Positions 16,366 to 25,989 are shown, counted from the first letter of the stretch. The stretch: DNA of 64,000 nt from Streptomyces fuscichromogenes (GCF_014645815.1 NZ_BMML01000009.1:301316-365315), one strand, 5' to 3'. Notes: a model not told the origin generated them from the letters alone. Made by a program: numbers and translations.

Positions 16366-17907
16366 TTAACGCGCGCTCGGCGCACCGCCCGACCCCGACC
16401 CCGACCCCGCGTCCGCCGTCCCGTTCGCGCCCAGCCAGCCCGCCAGCTTGCCCCCGTGGCCGACCGCGCGCAGCCGCCGTTCCGCGGCGTCCCGTACCGG
16501 GTCGGTGGCGACCACGAGGAGTTCGTCCCCGCGCCGCAGCACCGTCGCGGGCAGCGGGACAAACGATTTTCCTTCGCGGACGACCAGGGTGACCGCCGCC
16601 CCGGCGGGCAGCCGCAGCTCGTTGATCTCCACGCCGTGCATCCGGGAGCCCTCGGGGATCGAGACGGACAGCAGATGTCCGCGCAGCCGCTCCAGGGGCG
16701 CGGACTCGATGCCGAGGTCGGCGGCCTCCGGGCCCTCGCCGAGCCGCAGCTTGCCGGCCAGCCAGGGCAGCGTCGGCCCCTGGACGAGGGTGTAGACGAC
16801 GACCAGGACGAAGACGATGTTGAAGATCCGGTGGCTGGTGTCGACCCCGTTCACCATGGGGATCGTCGCCAGGATGATGGGCACGGCGCCGCGCAGTCCG
16901 GCCCAGGACATCAGGGTCTGCTCCCGCCAGGGCACCCGGAACGGCGCGAGACTGACGATCACGCTCAGCGGCCGCGCCACCATGGTGAGCACCAGTCCGA
17001 TGATCAGGGCGGGCAGGAAGTCGTCGCCGAGCTCGTGCGGGGTGACCAGCAGGCCGAGCAGGACGAACATGCCGATCTGGGCGATCCAGCCGAGCCCCTC
17101 CGCGAAACCGCGGGTGGCGGGCCAGTGCGGCAGCTTGGCGTTGCCGAGCACCATGGAGGCCAGGTAGACCGCGAGGAAGCCGCTGCCGTGCGCCAGGGCG
17201 CCGGCGGCGTACGCGGTGACCGCGATGGCCATCACGGCGATCGGGTAGAGGCCGGAGGCGGGCAGGGCGACGTGCCTGAGACCCCAGGCGCCGAGCCAGC
17301 CGACCGCGAGGCCGAAGGCCGCGCCGATGGCCAGCTCCAGGGCTATCTCGCCCAGCAGCACGTACCAGTGCTCGACCGGTCCCGCCGTGGAGAAGGCGAC
17401 GACCAGGATGACCACCGGGGCGTCGTTGAAGCCGGACTCCGCCTCCAGGGTGCCCGTCACGCGCGCGGGCAGGGGGATGCGCCGCAGTACCGAGAACACC
17501 GCCGCCGCGTCCGTCGAGGACACCACCGCTCCGATGATGAGCGCCTGCCGCCATTCCAGCCCGACGAGATAGTGCGCGCCCGCCGCGGTCACGCCGACGC
17601 TCACGCCGACCCCGACGAGGGCCAGCATGGAGGCGGACGCCAGGACGGGTTCGACCTCCTTCCACTTCGTGCCCAGGCCGCCCTCGGCCAGGATCACGAC
17701 CAGGGCCGCGTACCCGATGACCTGGGTCAGCTCGGCATTGCTGAAGTGGATGTTCCCGATGCCGTCCTGGCCCATGAGGACGCCGATCCCCAGGTACACG
17801 AGCAGGCTGGGGAGCCCGCTGCGCGAGGAGACCCGGACGGCCGCGACGGCGACCAGCAGGACCACGGAGCAGACGAGCAGGAGCTGGTTGAGGTGGTGGA
17901 CGGTCAG
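16366..17907 (-). CDS. K+(Na+)/H+ antiporter of the CPA1/NhaP2 type with a TrkA-C domain, probable CTG start
   Basis: 513 residues if started at CTG (17905-17907), 499 if at GTG 17865. The membrane part (about 1-385) has SGLPSLLVYLGIGVLMGQDG and many helices; the end carries an RCK_C/TrkA-C domain (about 405-490, with EINELRLPAGAAVTLVVREG). CTG is proposed because GGAAG lies 5 bases upstream, it restores the N-terminal TVHHLNQLLLVCS, which belongs to the first helix, and between the upstream in-frame stop and 17865 there is no ATG, GTG or TTG. The transporter exchanges cytoplasmic K+ or Na+ for H+. Confidence 0.88.
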   Translation of the reverse strand: MTVHHLNQLLLVCSVVLLVAVAAVRVSSRSGLPSLLVYLGIGVLMGQDGIGNIHFSNAELTQVIGYAALVVILAEGGLGTKWKEVEPVLASASMLALVGVGVSVGVTAAGAHYLVGLEWRQALIIGAVVSSTDAAAVFSVLRRIPLPARVTGTLEAESGFNDAPVVILVVAFSTAGPVEHWYVLLGEIALELAIGAAFGLAVGWLGAWGLRHVALPASGLYPIAVMAIAVTAYAAGALAHGSGFLAVYLASMVLGNAKLPHWPATRGFAEGLGWIAQIGMFVLLGLLVTPHELGDDFLPALIIGLVLTMVARPLSVIVSLAPFRVPWREQTLMSWAGLRGAVPIILATIPMVNGVDTSHRIFNIVFVLVVVYTLVQGPTLPWLAGKLRLGEGPEAADLGIESAPLERLRGHLLSVSIPEGSRMHGVEINELRLPAGAAVTLVVREGKSFVPLPATVLRRGDELLVVATDPVRDAAERRLRAVGHGGKLAGWLGANGTADAGSGSGSGGAPSAR

Positions 17908-18177
17908 CGGCGCTTCCTTTCCTTGGCTCGCGCGCGGGCGACGCGGAAGCTCTCACGTACAAGACCCGAGGCTGCGGCAACCCGCACCCAAGTACTTCGT
18001 TACCTTACCTAACTCTTGACGCTTTCTTGACGCTTCCGCAGGCAAGATCGAACGCCCATGCCTGCGGGTTCCCCACTCCGCGTCAAGTGGCGTGAGGCCC
18101 TGCGCCTATGGTTGCTCCAGCGCTCAGTCAAAAGCACATGCCCGCCTGCCGCTCGCGTTAGGACAGCAAGGACAGCG

Positions 18178-20940
18178 ATGCCCCCGAATACCACCGCCAC
18201 AACGGGTGACAAGCCTGGCAAGTCCGGCAGGAAGAAGGGGCGCAGAGCCCGATTTATCGTGCTCGTGCTCGTCCTGGCCGTCGTCGGTGGCGTCTTCTAC
18301 GGGGCGTACTGGTCGGTCAGCACGGTCCGTGCGTCCTTCCCGCAGACCAAGGGTTCGATCACGCTCCAGGGCCTCTCCGGGCCGGTGACCGTGAAGCGCG
18401 ACAGCTACGGCATCCCGCAGATCTACGCCTCCACCGACGCGGACCTGTTCATGGCGCAGGGCTACGTCCAGGCGCAGGACCGGTTCTACGAGATGGACGT
18501 GCGCCGTCACATGACCTCCGGGCGCCTGTCGGAGATGTTCGGCAAGGGCCAGGTGAAGAACGACGAGTTCCTGCGCACCCTGGGCTGGGACCGGGTCGCG
18601 AAGCAGGAGTACGACACCAAGCTGTCGGACGCGACGAAGAAGTACCTCCAGGCCTACTCCAAGGGGGTCAACGCCTACCTCCAGGGCAAGGACGGCAAGG
18701 ACATCTCCCTGGAGTACGCGGCCCTCGGGTTCGTCAACGACTACAAGCCCGAGCAGTGGACCCCCGTCGACTCGGTCTCCTGGCTGAAGGCGATGGCCTG
18801 GGACCTGCGCGGCAACATGCAGGACGAGATCGACCGGGCCCTGATGACCAGCCGCCTCGGCCCGCAGCAGATCAGGGATCTCTACCCGGACTATCCGTAC
18901 AGCCGCAACCAGACGATCGTCCAGGACGGCCAGTACGACGAGCTGACCAAGACGTTCGAACAGAGCGGTGCCACGACCGGCTCCTCGACCTCGACGGACA
19001 CCGGCTCCACCACGACCTCGTCGACCACCGGTTCGGCGCTCACGAGCCAGCTGGCGGGCCTCTACAACGTCCTCGACGACGTCCCCACGGCCGTCGGCGT
19101 GAACGGCCAGGGCATCGGTTCCAACTCCTGGGTCGTCGGCGGCGAGCACACCATCACCGGCAAGCCGCTGCTCGCCAACGACCCGCACCTGTCGGCGTCC
19201 CTGCCGTCCGTCTGGTACCAGATGGGCCTGCACTGCACCACGGTCTCCAGCAAGTGCCAGTACGACGTCACCGGCTACACCTTCGCCGGCATGCCCGGTG
19301 TGATCATCGGCCACAACGGCGACATCGCCTGGGGCATGACCAACTCCGGGGTCGACGTCACCGACCTCTACCTGGAGAAGCTCTCCGGCGACGGTTACCT
19401 GTACGACGGGAAGACCAAGCCCTTCACGACCCGTACGGAGACCATCAAGGTCGCGGGCGGCGCCTCCAAGAAGATCGTCGTACGCCAGACCGCCGACGGC
19501 ATGCCCCTGCTGTCCGACCGCGACGACGAACTCGTCCAGGTCGGCAAGAAGGCCACCGTCGACACCGCTGCACCGGACCGCGGCGACGGCTACGGCATCG
19601 CCCTGCGATGGACCGCCCTGGACCCGGGCACCACCATGGACGCCGTCTTCGCCCTCGACAAGGCGTCCGACTGGGACTCCTTCCGGCAGGCGGCCGCCCA
19701 GTTCGACGTGCCCTCGCAGAACCTGATCTACGCCGACACCAAGAACAACATCGGCTACACGCTGCCCGGCAAGATCCCCACGCGCTCGACGGGGGACGAC
19801 GGGTCCATCCCGGCGCCGGGATGGGACTCCAAGTACAAGTGGACCGGCTTCATCAAGCAGGACGAACTGCCCTACGAGTACAACCCGAAGCGCGGCTACA
19901 TCGTCACGGCCAACCAGGCCGTGGTCGACAAGGACAAGTACCCCTACACGCTCACCACGGACTGGGGCTACGGCACCCGCAGCCAGCGCATCACCGACCT
20001 GATCGAGTCGAAGATCAAGGACGGCGGCAAGATCTCGACCGACGACATGCGCCAGATGCAGATGGACAACAGCAGCGAGATCGCCAAGCTGCTGGTGCCC
20101 AAGCTGCTGAAGATCAACCTCGACGACAAGGACGTCCGCGAGGCCCAGAAGCTCCTTGAGGGCTGGGACTACACCCAGGACTCCGACTCCGCGGCCGCGG
20201 CCTACTTCAACGCGGTCTGGCGCAACATCCTCAAGCTCGCCTTCGGCAACAAGCTGCCCAAGGAGCTGCGGGTCAAGGGCCAGTGCCTGTGGGTCGACAA
20301 GATCGACAGCACCGGCCCGGTCGACGACGACACCAAGGTGCGCGAGTGCGGCGAGCGCGACGCCGACCAGGCCCAGCCGGACGGCGGCGACCGCTGGTTC
20401 GAGGTGGTCCGCAACCTCATGGACAAGCCGAACAGCGACTGGTGGAAGACGCCGGCCGGAGCGGGTGACCGCATCAAGGCCGACAACATGAACAAGCTGT
20501 TCGAGCGGGCCATGATCGACGCCCGCTGGGAGCTGACCGCCAAGCTCGGCAAGGACATCGACACCTGGAGCTGGGGCCGGCTGCACCGGCTGTTCCTGAA
20601 GAACCAGACCCTCGGCACCGACGGCCCGAGCATCGTCCAGTACATCCTCAACCGCGGCCCCTGGAAGCTCAGCGGCGGCGAGGCCACGGTCAACGCGACC
20701 GGCTGGAACGCCGCCGGCGGCTACGGCGTCGTGTGGGTCCCCTCCATGCGGATGGTCGTCAACCTCGACGACCTCGACAAATCCAAGTGGATCAACCTCA
20801 CCGGAGCCTCCGGTCACGCCTTCAGCGCTCACTACACCGACCAGACGGGCAAGTGGGCCGACGGCGAACTGCTCCCGTGGTCGTTCTCGGACAAGGCGGT
20901 CGACAGCAGCACCAGCGACACCCTCGTCCTCAAGCCCTGA
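18178..20940 (+). CDS. Penicillin acylase family protein (Ntn hydrolase)
   Basis: 920 residues from ATG 18178 (AAGGA upstream); the frame runs upstream to 18058. A basic N-terminus precedes one membrane helix (FIVLVLVLAVVGGVFYGAYW, about 22-45), so it is membrane-anchored or secreted. The precursor should cleave itself before Ser315 in GIGSNSWVVGG, the standard SNxW beginning of the catalytic beta chain. A Ser/Thr-rich linker (about 265-285) lies in the spacer region. Relatives cleave beta-lactam side chains or N-acyl homoserine lactones; the native substrate is unknown. Confidence 0.9.
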   Translation: MPPNTTATTGDKPGKSGRKKGRRARFIVLVLVLAVVGGVFYGAYWSVSTVRASFPQTKGSITLQGLSGPVTVKRDSYGIPQIYASTDADLFMAQGYVQAQDRFYEMDVRRHMTSGRLSEMFGKGQVKNDEFLRTLGWDRVAKQEYDTKLSDATKKYLQAYSKGVNAYLQGKDGKDISLEYAALGFVNDYKPEQWTPVDSVSWLKAMAWDLRGNMQDEIDRALMTSRLGPQQIRDLYPDYPYSRNQTIVQDGQYDELTKTFEQSGATTGSSTSTDTGSTTTSSTTGSALTSQLAGLYNVLDDVPTAVGVNGQGIGSNSWVVGGEHTITGKPLLANDPHLSASLPSVWYQMGLHCTTVSSKCQYDVTGYTFAGMPGVIIGHNGDIAWGMTNSGVDVTDLYLEKLSGDGYLYDGKTKPFTTRTETIKVAGGASKKIVVRQTADGMPLLSDRDDELVQVGKKATVDTAAPDRGDGYGIALRWTALDPGTTMDAVFALDKASDWDSFRQAAAQFDVPSQNLIYADTKNNIGYTLPGKIPTRSTGDDGSIPAPGWDSKYKWTGFIKQDELPYEYNPKRGYIVTANQAVVDKDKYPYTLTTDWGYGTRSQRITDLIESKIKDGGKISTDDMRQMQMDNSSEIAKLLVPKLLKINLDDKDVREAQKLLEGWDYTQDSDSAAAAYFNAVWRNILKLAFGNKLPKELRVKGQCLWVDKIDSTGPVDDDTKVRECGERDADQAQPDGGDRWFEVVRNLMDKPNSDWWKTPAGAGDRIKADNMNKLFERAMIDARWELTAKLGKDIDTWSWGRLHRLFLKNQTLGTDGPSIVQYILNRGPWKLSGGEATVNATGWNAAGGYGVVWVPSMRMVVNLDDLDKSKWINLTGASGHAFSAHYTDQTGKWADGELLPWSFSDKAVDSSTSDTLVLKP

Positions 20941-20960
20941 CGGATCGACGGGTACTGCCC

Positions 20961-21000
20961 GTGAGACGGCCCGCCACGCGTGCGTGGCGGGCCGTCTCAC
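20961..21000. terminator. Bidirectional terminator hairpin
   Basis: Two perfect 19-base arms (20961-20979 and 20982-21000) enclose only GT. It lies between the convergent acylase gene (stop 20940) and the cyclo-ligase gene (stop 21012), so it can serve both. Confidence 0.9.
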
Positions 21001-21011
21001 GTCGGAGCGGC

Positions 21012-21665
21012 TCAGGGGCGCGTGAACCGGCGCACCCCCGAAGGCGTCACCACCGCCTGCACCGGCCGGTCGTGCGCCTCGGCGGGCACCCGCTCGACGA
21101 CCTCCGTGTCGTACAGCAGCACCACGAGCGCCGGGCGCGCGCCCGCGCGCTCCAGACGTGCCAACACCCGGTCGTACGAGCCTCCGCCGCGCCCCAGGCG
21201 CATCCCGCGCGCGTCCACCGCGAGCCCCGGCAGCAGCACGACGTCCGCGCCGAGCACGGCGTCCGGCCCGAGGCGTTCACCGGAGGGTTCGAACAGCGCC
21301 ATCTTCCCGCCGTGTTGGACGCGGGCGAGGGAACCCTCCCCGGCGTACGCGCCCCAGTCCAGGTCGTGGTCGGGCAGCAGCGCGGGGAGCAGGACGCGCA
21401 CTCCCCGCGCGAGCAGCGCGTCCAGCAGCGTGAGCGTGCCCGGTTCGCTCTCCACGGAGACGTACGCCGCCACCGTGCGCGCACGCGCCAGCTCGGGCAG
21501 CTCCAGGGCGTGTTCGGCCAGGGCGTCGGCCGCTTCCCTGACGACATCCGTCGTCAACCTGTTCCTCACCCCGAGGAATTCTCGCCGCAACGTTCGCTTG
21601 TCACCCTCGGCCTCGGGTCCACCGTGCTCCACTGGTCGTTCCCGCACCCTTCCCAATCCGCTCAT
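21012..21665 (-). CDS. 5-formyltetrahydrofolate cyclo-ligase
   Basis: 217 residues from ATG 21665. It converts 5-formyl-THF to 5,10-methenyl-THF using ATP. The substrate and Mg-ATP loop RGMRLGRGGGSYDRVLARL (about 165-185) and the N-terminal KRTLRREFLGVRNRL are the family signatures. A longer frame to 21728 would overlap the start of galU and is not supported. It is divergent from galU across a 61-bp region. Confidence 0.9.
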   Translation of the reverse strand: MSGLGRVRERPVEHGGPEAEGDKRTLRREFLGVRNRLTTDVVREAADALAEHALELPELARARTVAAYVSVESEPGTLTLLDALLARGVRVLLPALLPDHDLDWGAYAGEGSLARVQHGGKMALFEPSGERLGPDAVLGADVVLLPGLAVDARGMRLGRGGGSYDRVLARLERAGARPALVVLLYDTEVVERVPAEAHDRPVQAVVTPSGVRRFTRP

Positions 21666-21713
21666 ATGAGTGCCAATTAACCTGAGCCTCAGATTCTCCA
21701 CAAAGGCACCGGA

Positions 21714-21719
21714 TAAGGT
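21714..21719 (+). promoter_or_regulatory. -10 element TAAGGT for leaderless galU
   Basis: TAAGGT ends 7 bases before the galU ATG and no ribosome binding site is seen. Confidence 0.6.
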
Positions 21720-21726
21720 TGCGGAC

Positions 21727-22662
21727 ATGACTCAGTCGCACCCCAGGATCAGCAAGGCTGTCATTCCCGCGGCAGGCCTCGGCACCCGGTTCCTGCCGGC
21801 CACCAAGGCCACTCCCAAGGAGATGCTGCCCGTCGTCGACAAGCCGGCGATCCAGTACGTGGTCGAGGAGGCCGTGTCGGCGGGGCTCGACGACGTCCTC
21901 ATGATCACCGGACGCAACAAGCGTCCCCTGGAAGATCACTTCGACCGCAACTACGAGCTGGAATCGGCGCTCCAGAAGAAGGGCGACGCCGGCCGGCTCG
22001 CCAAGGTACAGGAGTCCAGCGACCTGGCCACGATGCACTACGTGCGCCAGGGCGACCCCCGGGGCCTCGGCCACGCCGTGCTGTGCGCGGCCCCGCACGT
22101 CGGCCACGAGCCCTTCGCCGTCCTGCTCGGCGACGACCTGATCGACCCGCGCGACCCGCTGCTCCAGCGCATGATCGAGGTCCAGGAGCAGCACGGCGGC
22201 AGCGTGATCGCGCTCATGGAGGTCGACCCGGAGCAGATCCATCTCTACGGCTGCGCCGAAGTGGAGACCACCGTCGACGGCGACGTGGTCAGGGTGACCG
22301 GACTCGTGGAGAAGCCGGACCCGGCGGACGCCCCGTCGAACTACGCCATCATCGGCCGCTACGTCCTCGACCCGCACGTCTTCGACATACTGCGGCGCAC
22401 CGAGCCGGGCCGCGGCGGCGAGATCCAGCTCACCGACGCCCTCCAGCAGCTCGCCCAGACGTATTCGTCAGCGGCGGACGCCGCGGGGAAGGTCGGCGGC
22501 CCCGTGCACGGCGTCGTCTTCAAGGGCCGCCGCTATGACACCGGCGACCGCGGCGACTATCTGCGTGCCATTGTCAGGCTCGCGTGCGAACGTGAAGACC
22601 TGGGCCCGGACTTCCGGACCTGGCTTCGCAGTTACGTAGCCGAGGAGATGCAGCAGAGTTGA
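21727..22662 (+). CDS. galU: UTP-glucose-1-phosphate uridylyltransferase
   Basis: 311 residues from ATG 21727. It makes UDP-glucose from glucose 1-phosphate and UTP. The nucleotide-binding segment AAGLGTRFLPATKATPKEML and the active-site VEKPDPADAPSNYAIIGRYV are typical GalU motifs. It begins a six-gene run ending in sepX. Its stop overlaps the next start (TTGA), so translation is coupled to the MoeA-like gene. Confidence 0.95.
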   Translation: MTQSHPRISKAVIPAAGLGTRFLPATKATPKEMLPVVDKPAIQYVVEEAVSAGLDDVLMITGRNKRPLEDHFDRNYELESALQKKGDAGRLAKVQESSDLATMHYVRQGDPRGLGHAVLCAAPHVGHEPFAVLLGDDLIDPRDPLLQRMIEVQEQHGGSVIALMEVDPEQIHLYGCAEVETTVDGDVVRVTGLVEKPDPADAPSNYAIIGRYVLDPHVFDILRRTEPGRGGEIQLTDALQQLAQTYSSAADAAGKVGGPVHGVVFKGRRYDTGDRGDYLRAIVRLACEREDLGPDFRTWLRSYVAEEMQQS

Positions 22663-23981
22663 GCAGCGCCGCGACCCGCCCCGCCGGCCCGGACCACCTG
22701 TGGTCGGTGGACGAGCACCTGGAGGACATCCTCACCACCGTCCGCCCCCTGGAACCCATCGAGCTGCAACTCCTCGACGCCCAGGGCTGCGTGCTGGTCG
22801 ACGACGTCACGGCGCCGCTCTCGCTGCCGCCCTTCGACAACAGCTCCATGGACGGGTACGCGGTACGGGTCGCGGATGTGGCGGGCGCGAGCGAGGAGTT
22901 CCCGGCCGTCCTGGAGGTCGTCGGGGACGTCGCGGCGGGCGCGGCCGAGCTGACCCCGGTCGGCCCCGGCCAGGCGGCCCGGATCATGACCGGCGCCCCG
23001 CTGCCGCCCGGCGCCGAGGCCGTCGTCCCCGTGGAGTGGACCGACGGCGGACTCGGCGAGGGACCGGTCGGCGGGATGCGGGCGCGCAGCCTCGCGCCCG
23101 AGGGCGCCGAGGGGCACGTGCGCGTGCACAGGCCGGCCGAGGCACGCGCGCACGTGCGCGCCAGGGGCAGCGACGTGAAGGCCGGCGACCTCGCCCTGGA
23201 GGCCGGCACCGTCCTCGGCCCGCCGCAGATCGCGCTGCTCGCCGCGATCGGCCGCGGCACGGTACGGGTACGCCCACGCCCGCGCGTGGTCGTCGTGTCC
23301 ACCGGCAGCGAACTCGTCCAGCCCGACGAGGCACTCGGCAACGGCCAGATCTACGACTCCAACAGCTTCGCCCTCACCGCCGCCGCCCGGGACGCGGGCG
23401 CCATCGCCTACCGGGTGGGCGCCGTCGTCGACGACGCCGAGACGCTCCGCGCCACCATCGAGGACCAGCTCGTCCGCGCCGACCTGATGGTCACCACCGG
23501 CGGGGTGAGTGTGGGGGCGTACGACGTCGTCAAGGAGGCGCTGGCGCACGTCGGAGACGAGGACGAGCCGGGCGCCGGCATCGACTTCCGCAAGCTCGCC
23601 ATGCAGCCCGGCAAACCCCAGGGCTTCGGCTCCATCGGCCCCGACCACACGCCCCTGCTGGCCCTTCCGGGCAACCCCGTGTCGTCGTACGTCTCCTTCG
23701 AGCTGTTCGTCCGCCCGGCCATCCGCACCCTGATGGGGCTCGCGGACGTGCACCGGCCGCGCACCACGGCGACCCTCACGGCCGGCAAGGCGCTGAGTTC
23801 GCCCAAGGGGCGCAGGCAGTTCCTGCGCGGGGCGTACGCCGACGGCGCGGTGACCGCGGTGGGCGGCGCCGGTTCGCACCTGGTCGCGGCCCTGGCCCAT
23901 GCCGACGCGCTGATCGTCGTACCCGAGGACACGGAGTCCGTCGAGCCCGGTACGGCCGTCGAGGTCGTCCTGCTCGGCTGA
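22659..23981 (+). CDS. glp: Gephyrin-like molybdotransferase (MoeA family, Glp type)
   Basis: 440 residues from TTG 22659, overlapping the galU stop. The MoeA core motifs are present: PPFDNSSMDGYAVR (near 55-70), ARIMTGAPLPPGAEAVVPVE (about 105-125), VVVSTGSELV (about 210) and LPGNPVSSYVSFELF (about 338-352). MoeA inserts molybdate into molybdopterin. The galU-moeA-GNAT-sepX setting matches that of Glp in Corynebacterium, a MoeA paralogue that binds FtsZ and the membrane receptor GlpR. Whether this copy acts in cofactor synthesis, cell division or both cannot be told from sequence. Confidence 0.88.
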   Translation: MSSAATRPAGPDHLWSVDEHLEDILTTVRPLEPIELQLLDAQGCVLVDDVTAPLSLPPFDNSSMDGYAVRVADVAGASEEFPAVLEVVGDVAAGAAELTPVGPGQAARIMTGAPLPPGAEAVVPVEWTDGGLGEGPVGGMRARSLAPEGAEGHVRVHRPAEARAHVRARGSDVKAGDLALEAGTVLGPPQIALLAAIGRGTVRVRPRPRVVVVSTGSELVQPDEALGNGQIYDSNSFALTAAARDAGAIAYRVGAVVDDAETLRATIEDQLVRADLMVTTGGVSVGAYDVVKEALAHVGDEDEPGAGIDFRKLAMQPGKPQGFGSIGPDHTPLLALPGNPVSSYVSFELFVRPAIRTLMGLADVHRPRTTATLTAGKALSSPKGRRQFLRGAYADGAVTAVGGAGSHLVAALAHADALIVVPEDTESVEPGTAVEVVLLG

Positions 23982-24110
23982 CCCGCGTACCCGTACCCGT
24001 CCGCCGGGCGGTCCTGCCCGCTGCCGTGTGCCGTCTTGGCGGTACCGTGTCGCGCACAGCAGGCCCGAGCGCCGTACCGCGACGGGCCAGGACCGGGAGC
24101 GCCACACAGC

Positions 24111-24623
24111 ATGACTGAGCCCTTCCGGGGGGACACCCCCGGACCCGCACTGCCAGACCGGCTGACGCACCTCGACGACGCGGGCGCCGCCCGGATGGTC
24201 GACGTGTCCGGCAAGGACGTCACCGCGCGCACCGCCCGCGCCAGCGGACGGGTCCTCGTCTCGCCCCGCGTGGTCGAGTTGCTGCGCGGCGAGGGCGTTC
24301 CCAAGGGCGACGCCCTCGCCACCGCCCGCATCGCCGGGATCATGGGTGCCAAACGCACCCCGGAGCTGATCCCGCTGTGTCACCCTCTGGCCCTGTCCGG
24401 TGTGAAACTGGATCTGTCGGTCGCGGACGACGCGGTGGAGATCCTGGCCACGGTGCGGACGACGGACCGCACGGGAGTCGAGATGGAGGCCCTCACCGCG
24501 GTCTCCGTCGCGGCGCTCACCGTGATCGACATGGTCAAGGCGGTCGACAAGGGAGCGGTCATCACGGACGTACGCGTGGAGGAGAAGACGGGCGGGAAGT
24601 CGGGCGACTGGAGCCGGGCATGA
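24111..24623 (+). CDS. moaC: Cyclic pyranopterin monophosphate synthase MoaC
   Basis: 170 residues from ATG 24111, with GGGAG upstream; an in-frame start at 24036 is less likely. The enzyme forms cyclic pyranopterin monophosphate from the MoaA product in molybdenum-cofactor synthesis. Signatures are LTHLDDAGAARMVDVSGKD near the start, KRTPELIPLCHPLALSGV (about 83-100) and TGVEMEALTAVSVAALTVIDM (about 122-142). It overlaps mogA by 4 bases (ATGA). Confidence 0.95.
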   Translation: MTEPFRGDTPGPALPDRLTHLDDAGAARMVDVSGKDVTARTARASGRVLVSPRVVELLRGEGVPKGDALATARIAGIMGAKRTPELIPLCHPLALSGVKLDLSVADDAVEILATVRTTDRTGVEMEALTAVSVAALTVIDMVKAVDKGAVITDVRVEEKTGGKSGDWSRA

Positions 24624-25183
24624 ACGCCGGGCCGTCCGCCGGTGGTACGCCGGCCGGGGCATCCGCCGGTGCCGCGCCGCGCGCGCCGTACCGTGCGCTG
24701 GTCGTGACCGCCTCCAACCGCGCCGCCGCCGGTGTCTACGAGGACAGGGGCGGCCCGCTGGTCGCGGCGGGCCTGGCGGGCTTCGGGTTCAGCGTGGACG
24801 GGCCGCGGGTCGTGCCCGACGGGGAACCGGTGGCGGCCGCGCTGCGGGCGGGGGTCGAGGCCGGGTACGACGTCGTCGTCACCACCGGCGGCACCGGCGT
24901 CTCGCCCACCGACCGCACGCCCGAGGCGACCCGCGCGGTGCTCGACCACGAGGTACCGGGCATCGCCGAGGCGATCCGGGCGTTCGGACGGGACAAGGTG
25001 CCCACCGCCGCGCTCTCCCGGGGCCTGGCCGGAGTGGCGGGCCGGACATTGATCGTCAACCTTCCGGGTTCCACCGGCGGGGTGCGGGACGGCCTCGCCG
25101 TCCTGGAACCGCTGCTGGCACACGCCGTCGACCAGATCCGCGGCGGCGACCACCCGGGACCCGGCAGTGGGGGTGCGAGCTGA
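24620..25183 (+). CDS. mogA: MogA/MoaB family molybdopterin adenylyltransferase
   Basis: 187 residues from ATG 24620, coupled to moaC. It belongs to the MPT-binding family that adenylylates molybdopterin before molybdate insertion. Motifs: VVTASNRAAAGVYEDRGGPL (about 37-55), VVVTTGGTGVSPTDRTPEAT (about 90-110) and LIVNLPGSTGGVRDGL (about 150-165). The first 30 residues are a Gly/Ala/Ser-rich extension not seen in E. coli MogA or MoaB. The product probably works with the MoeA-like protein made from the same transcript. Confidence 0.9.
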   Translation: MNAGPSAGGTPAGASAGAAPRAPYRALVVTASNRAAAGVYEDRGGPLVAAGLAGFGFSVDGPRVVPDGEPVAAALRAGVEAGYDVVVTTGGTGVSPTDRTPEATRAVLDHEVPGIAEAIRAFGRDKVPTAALSRGLAGVAGRTLIVNLPGSTGGVRDGLAVLEPLLAHAVDQIRGGDHPGPGSGGAS

Positions 25184-25830
25184 ACAGCCCGTCCTGGCCC
25201 GTCGTGCTGGTGGACGGCGATGTCGTCCTGCGGCCCATAAAGGTGCGCGACCAGCGGGACTGGCGCGAGGTCAACCGGCGCAACCGCGACTGGCTGCGGC
25301 CATGGGAGGCGACCATCCCGCCGCCCACGCCCAGCGGGCCGATCACGCACCGGCCGACCTACCGGCAGATGGTCCGGCATCTGCGCTCGGAGGCGAACGC
25401 GGGCCGCATGCTGCCGTTCGTCATCGAGTACCAGGGGCGCCTGGTCGGCCAGTTGACGGTCGCCGGGATCACCTGGGGGTCGATGTGCTCGGGGCACGTC
25501 GGCTACTGGGTGGACCAGGGAGTGGCCGGCCGCGGGGTGATGCCGACGGCCGTCGCGCTCGTGGTGGACCACTGTTTCCGCACCGTCGGTCTGCACCGCA
25601 TCGAGGTCTGCATTCGCCCGGAGAACCGGCCCAGCCGCCGGGTCGTGGAGAAACTCGGATTCCGTGAGGAGGGGCTGCGGCCGCGTTATCTCCACATCGA
25701 CGGCGCCTGGCGCGACCACCTCGTCTTCGCCCTCACCGCGGAGGAGGTGCCCGAGGGGTTGCTCGCCCGCTGGCAGCGGGCACGCTCCCAGAGCGCGTCC
25801 CCAGGGAATCCCGGCTGGCCGAAAAATTGA
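25180..25830 (+). CDS. GNAT acetyltransferase (RimJ/RimL type), possible CTG start
   Basis: 216 residues if started at the CTG overlapping the mogA stop (CTGA, 25180), 208 from GTG 25204. The core runs from VVLRPIKVRDQRDWREVNRR through acetyl-CoA binding VDQGVAGRGVMPTAVALVVD (about 113-132) to RIEVCIRPENRPSRRVVEKLGF. It resembles N-terminal acetylases of ribosomal proteins. The coupled CTG gives the residues NSPSWPVV before the usual domain start. Homologues sit next to glp and glpR in corynebacteria, but a role in division is unproven. Confidence 0.87.
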   Translation: MNSPSWPVVLVDGDVVLRPIKVRDQRDWREVNRRNRDWLRPWEATIPPPTPSGPITHRPTYRQMVRHLRSEANAGRMLPFVIEYQGRLVGQLTVAGITWGSMCSGHVGYWVDQGVAGRGVMPTAVALVVDHCFRTVGLHRIEVCIRPENRPSRRVVEKLGFREEGLRPRYLHIDGAWRDHLVFALTAEEVPEGLLARWQRARSQSASPGNPGWPKN

Positions 25831-25989
25831 ATGCATGTTCGAAGCTGATCGATTGTTGACCGTCTCAGGGCATTGAATTCGCGGCTCCGGCGGCCTGCTG
25901 ATCGCATCGGTCACAAAAAAAGCTCGAAATATCAGCCGGATCGTGCGACACACCGGCGCAATTGGCAGATGGCCCCATGCAAACCCCTC

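Noticed and set aside
18017..18033. Two TTGACG words upstream of the acylase gene as -35 boxes
   Set aside because: No -10 sequence at a suitable distance could be found for either, so a promoter cannot be placed.
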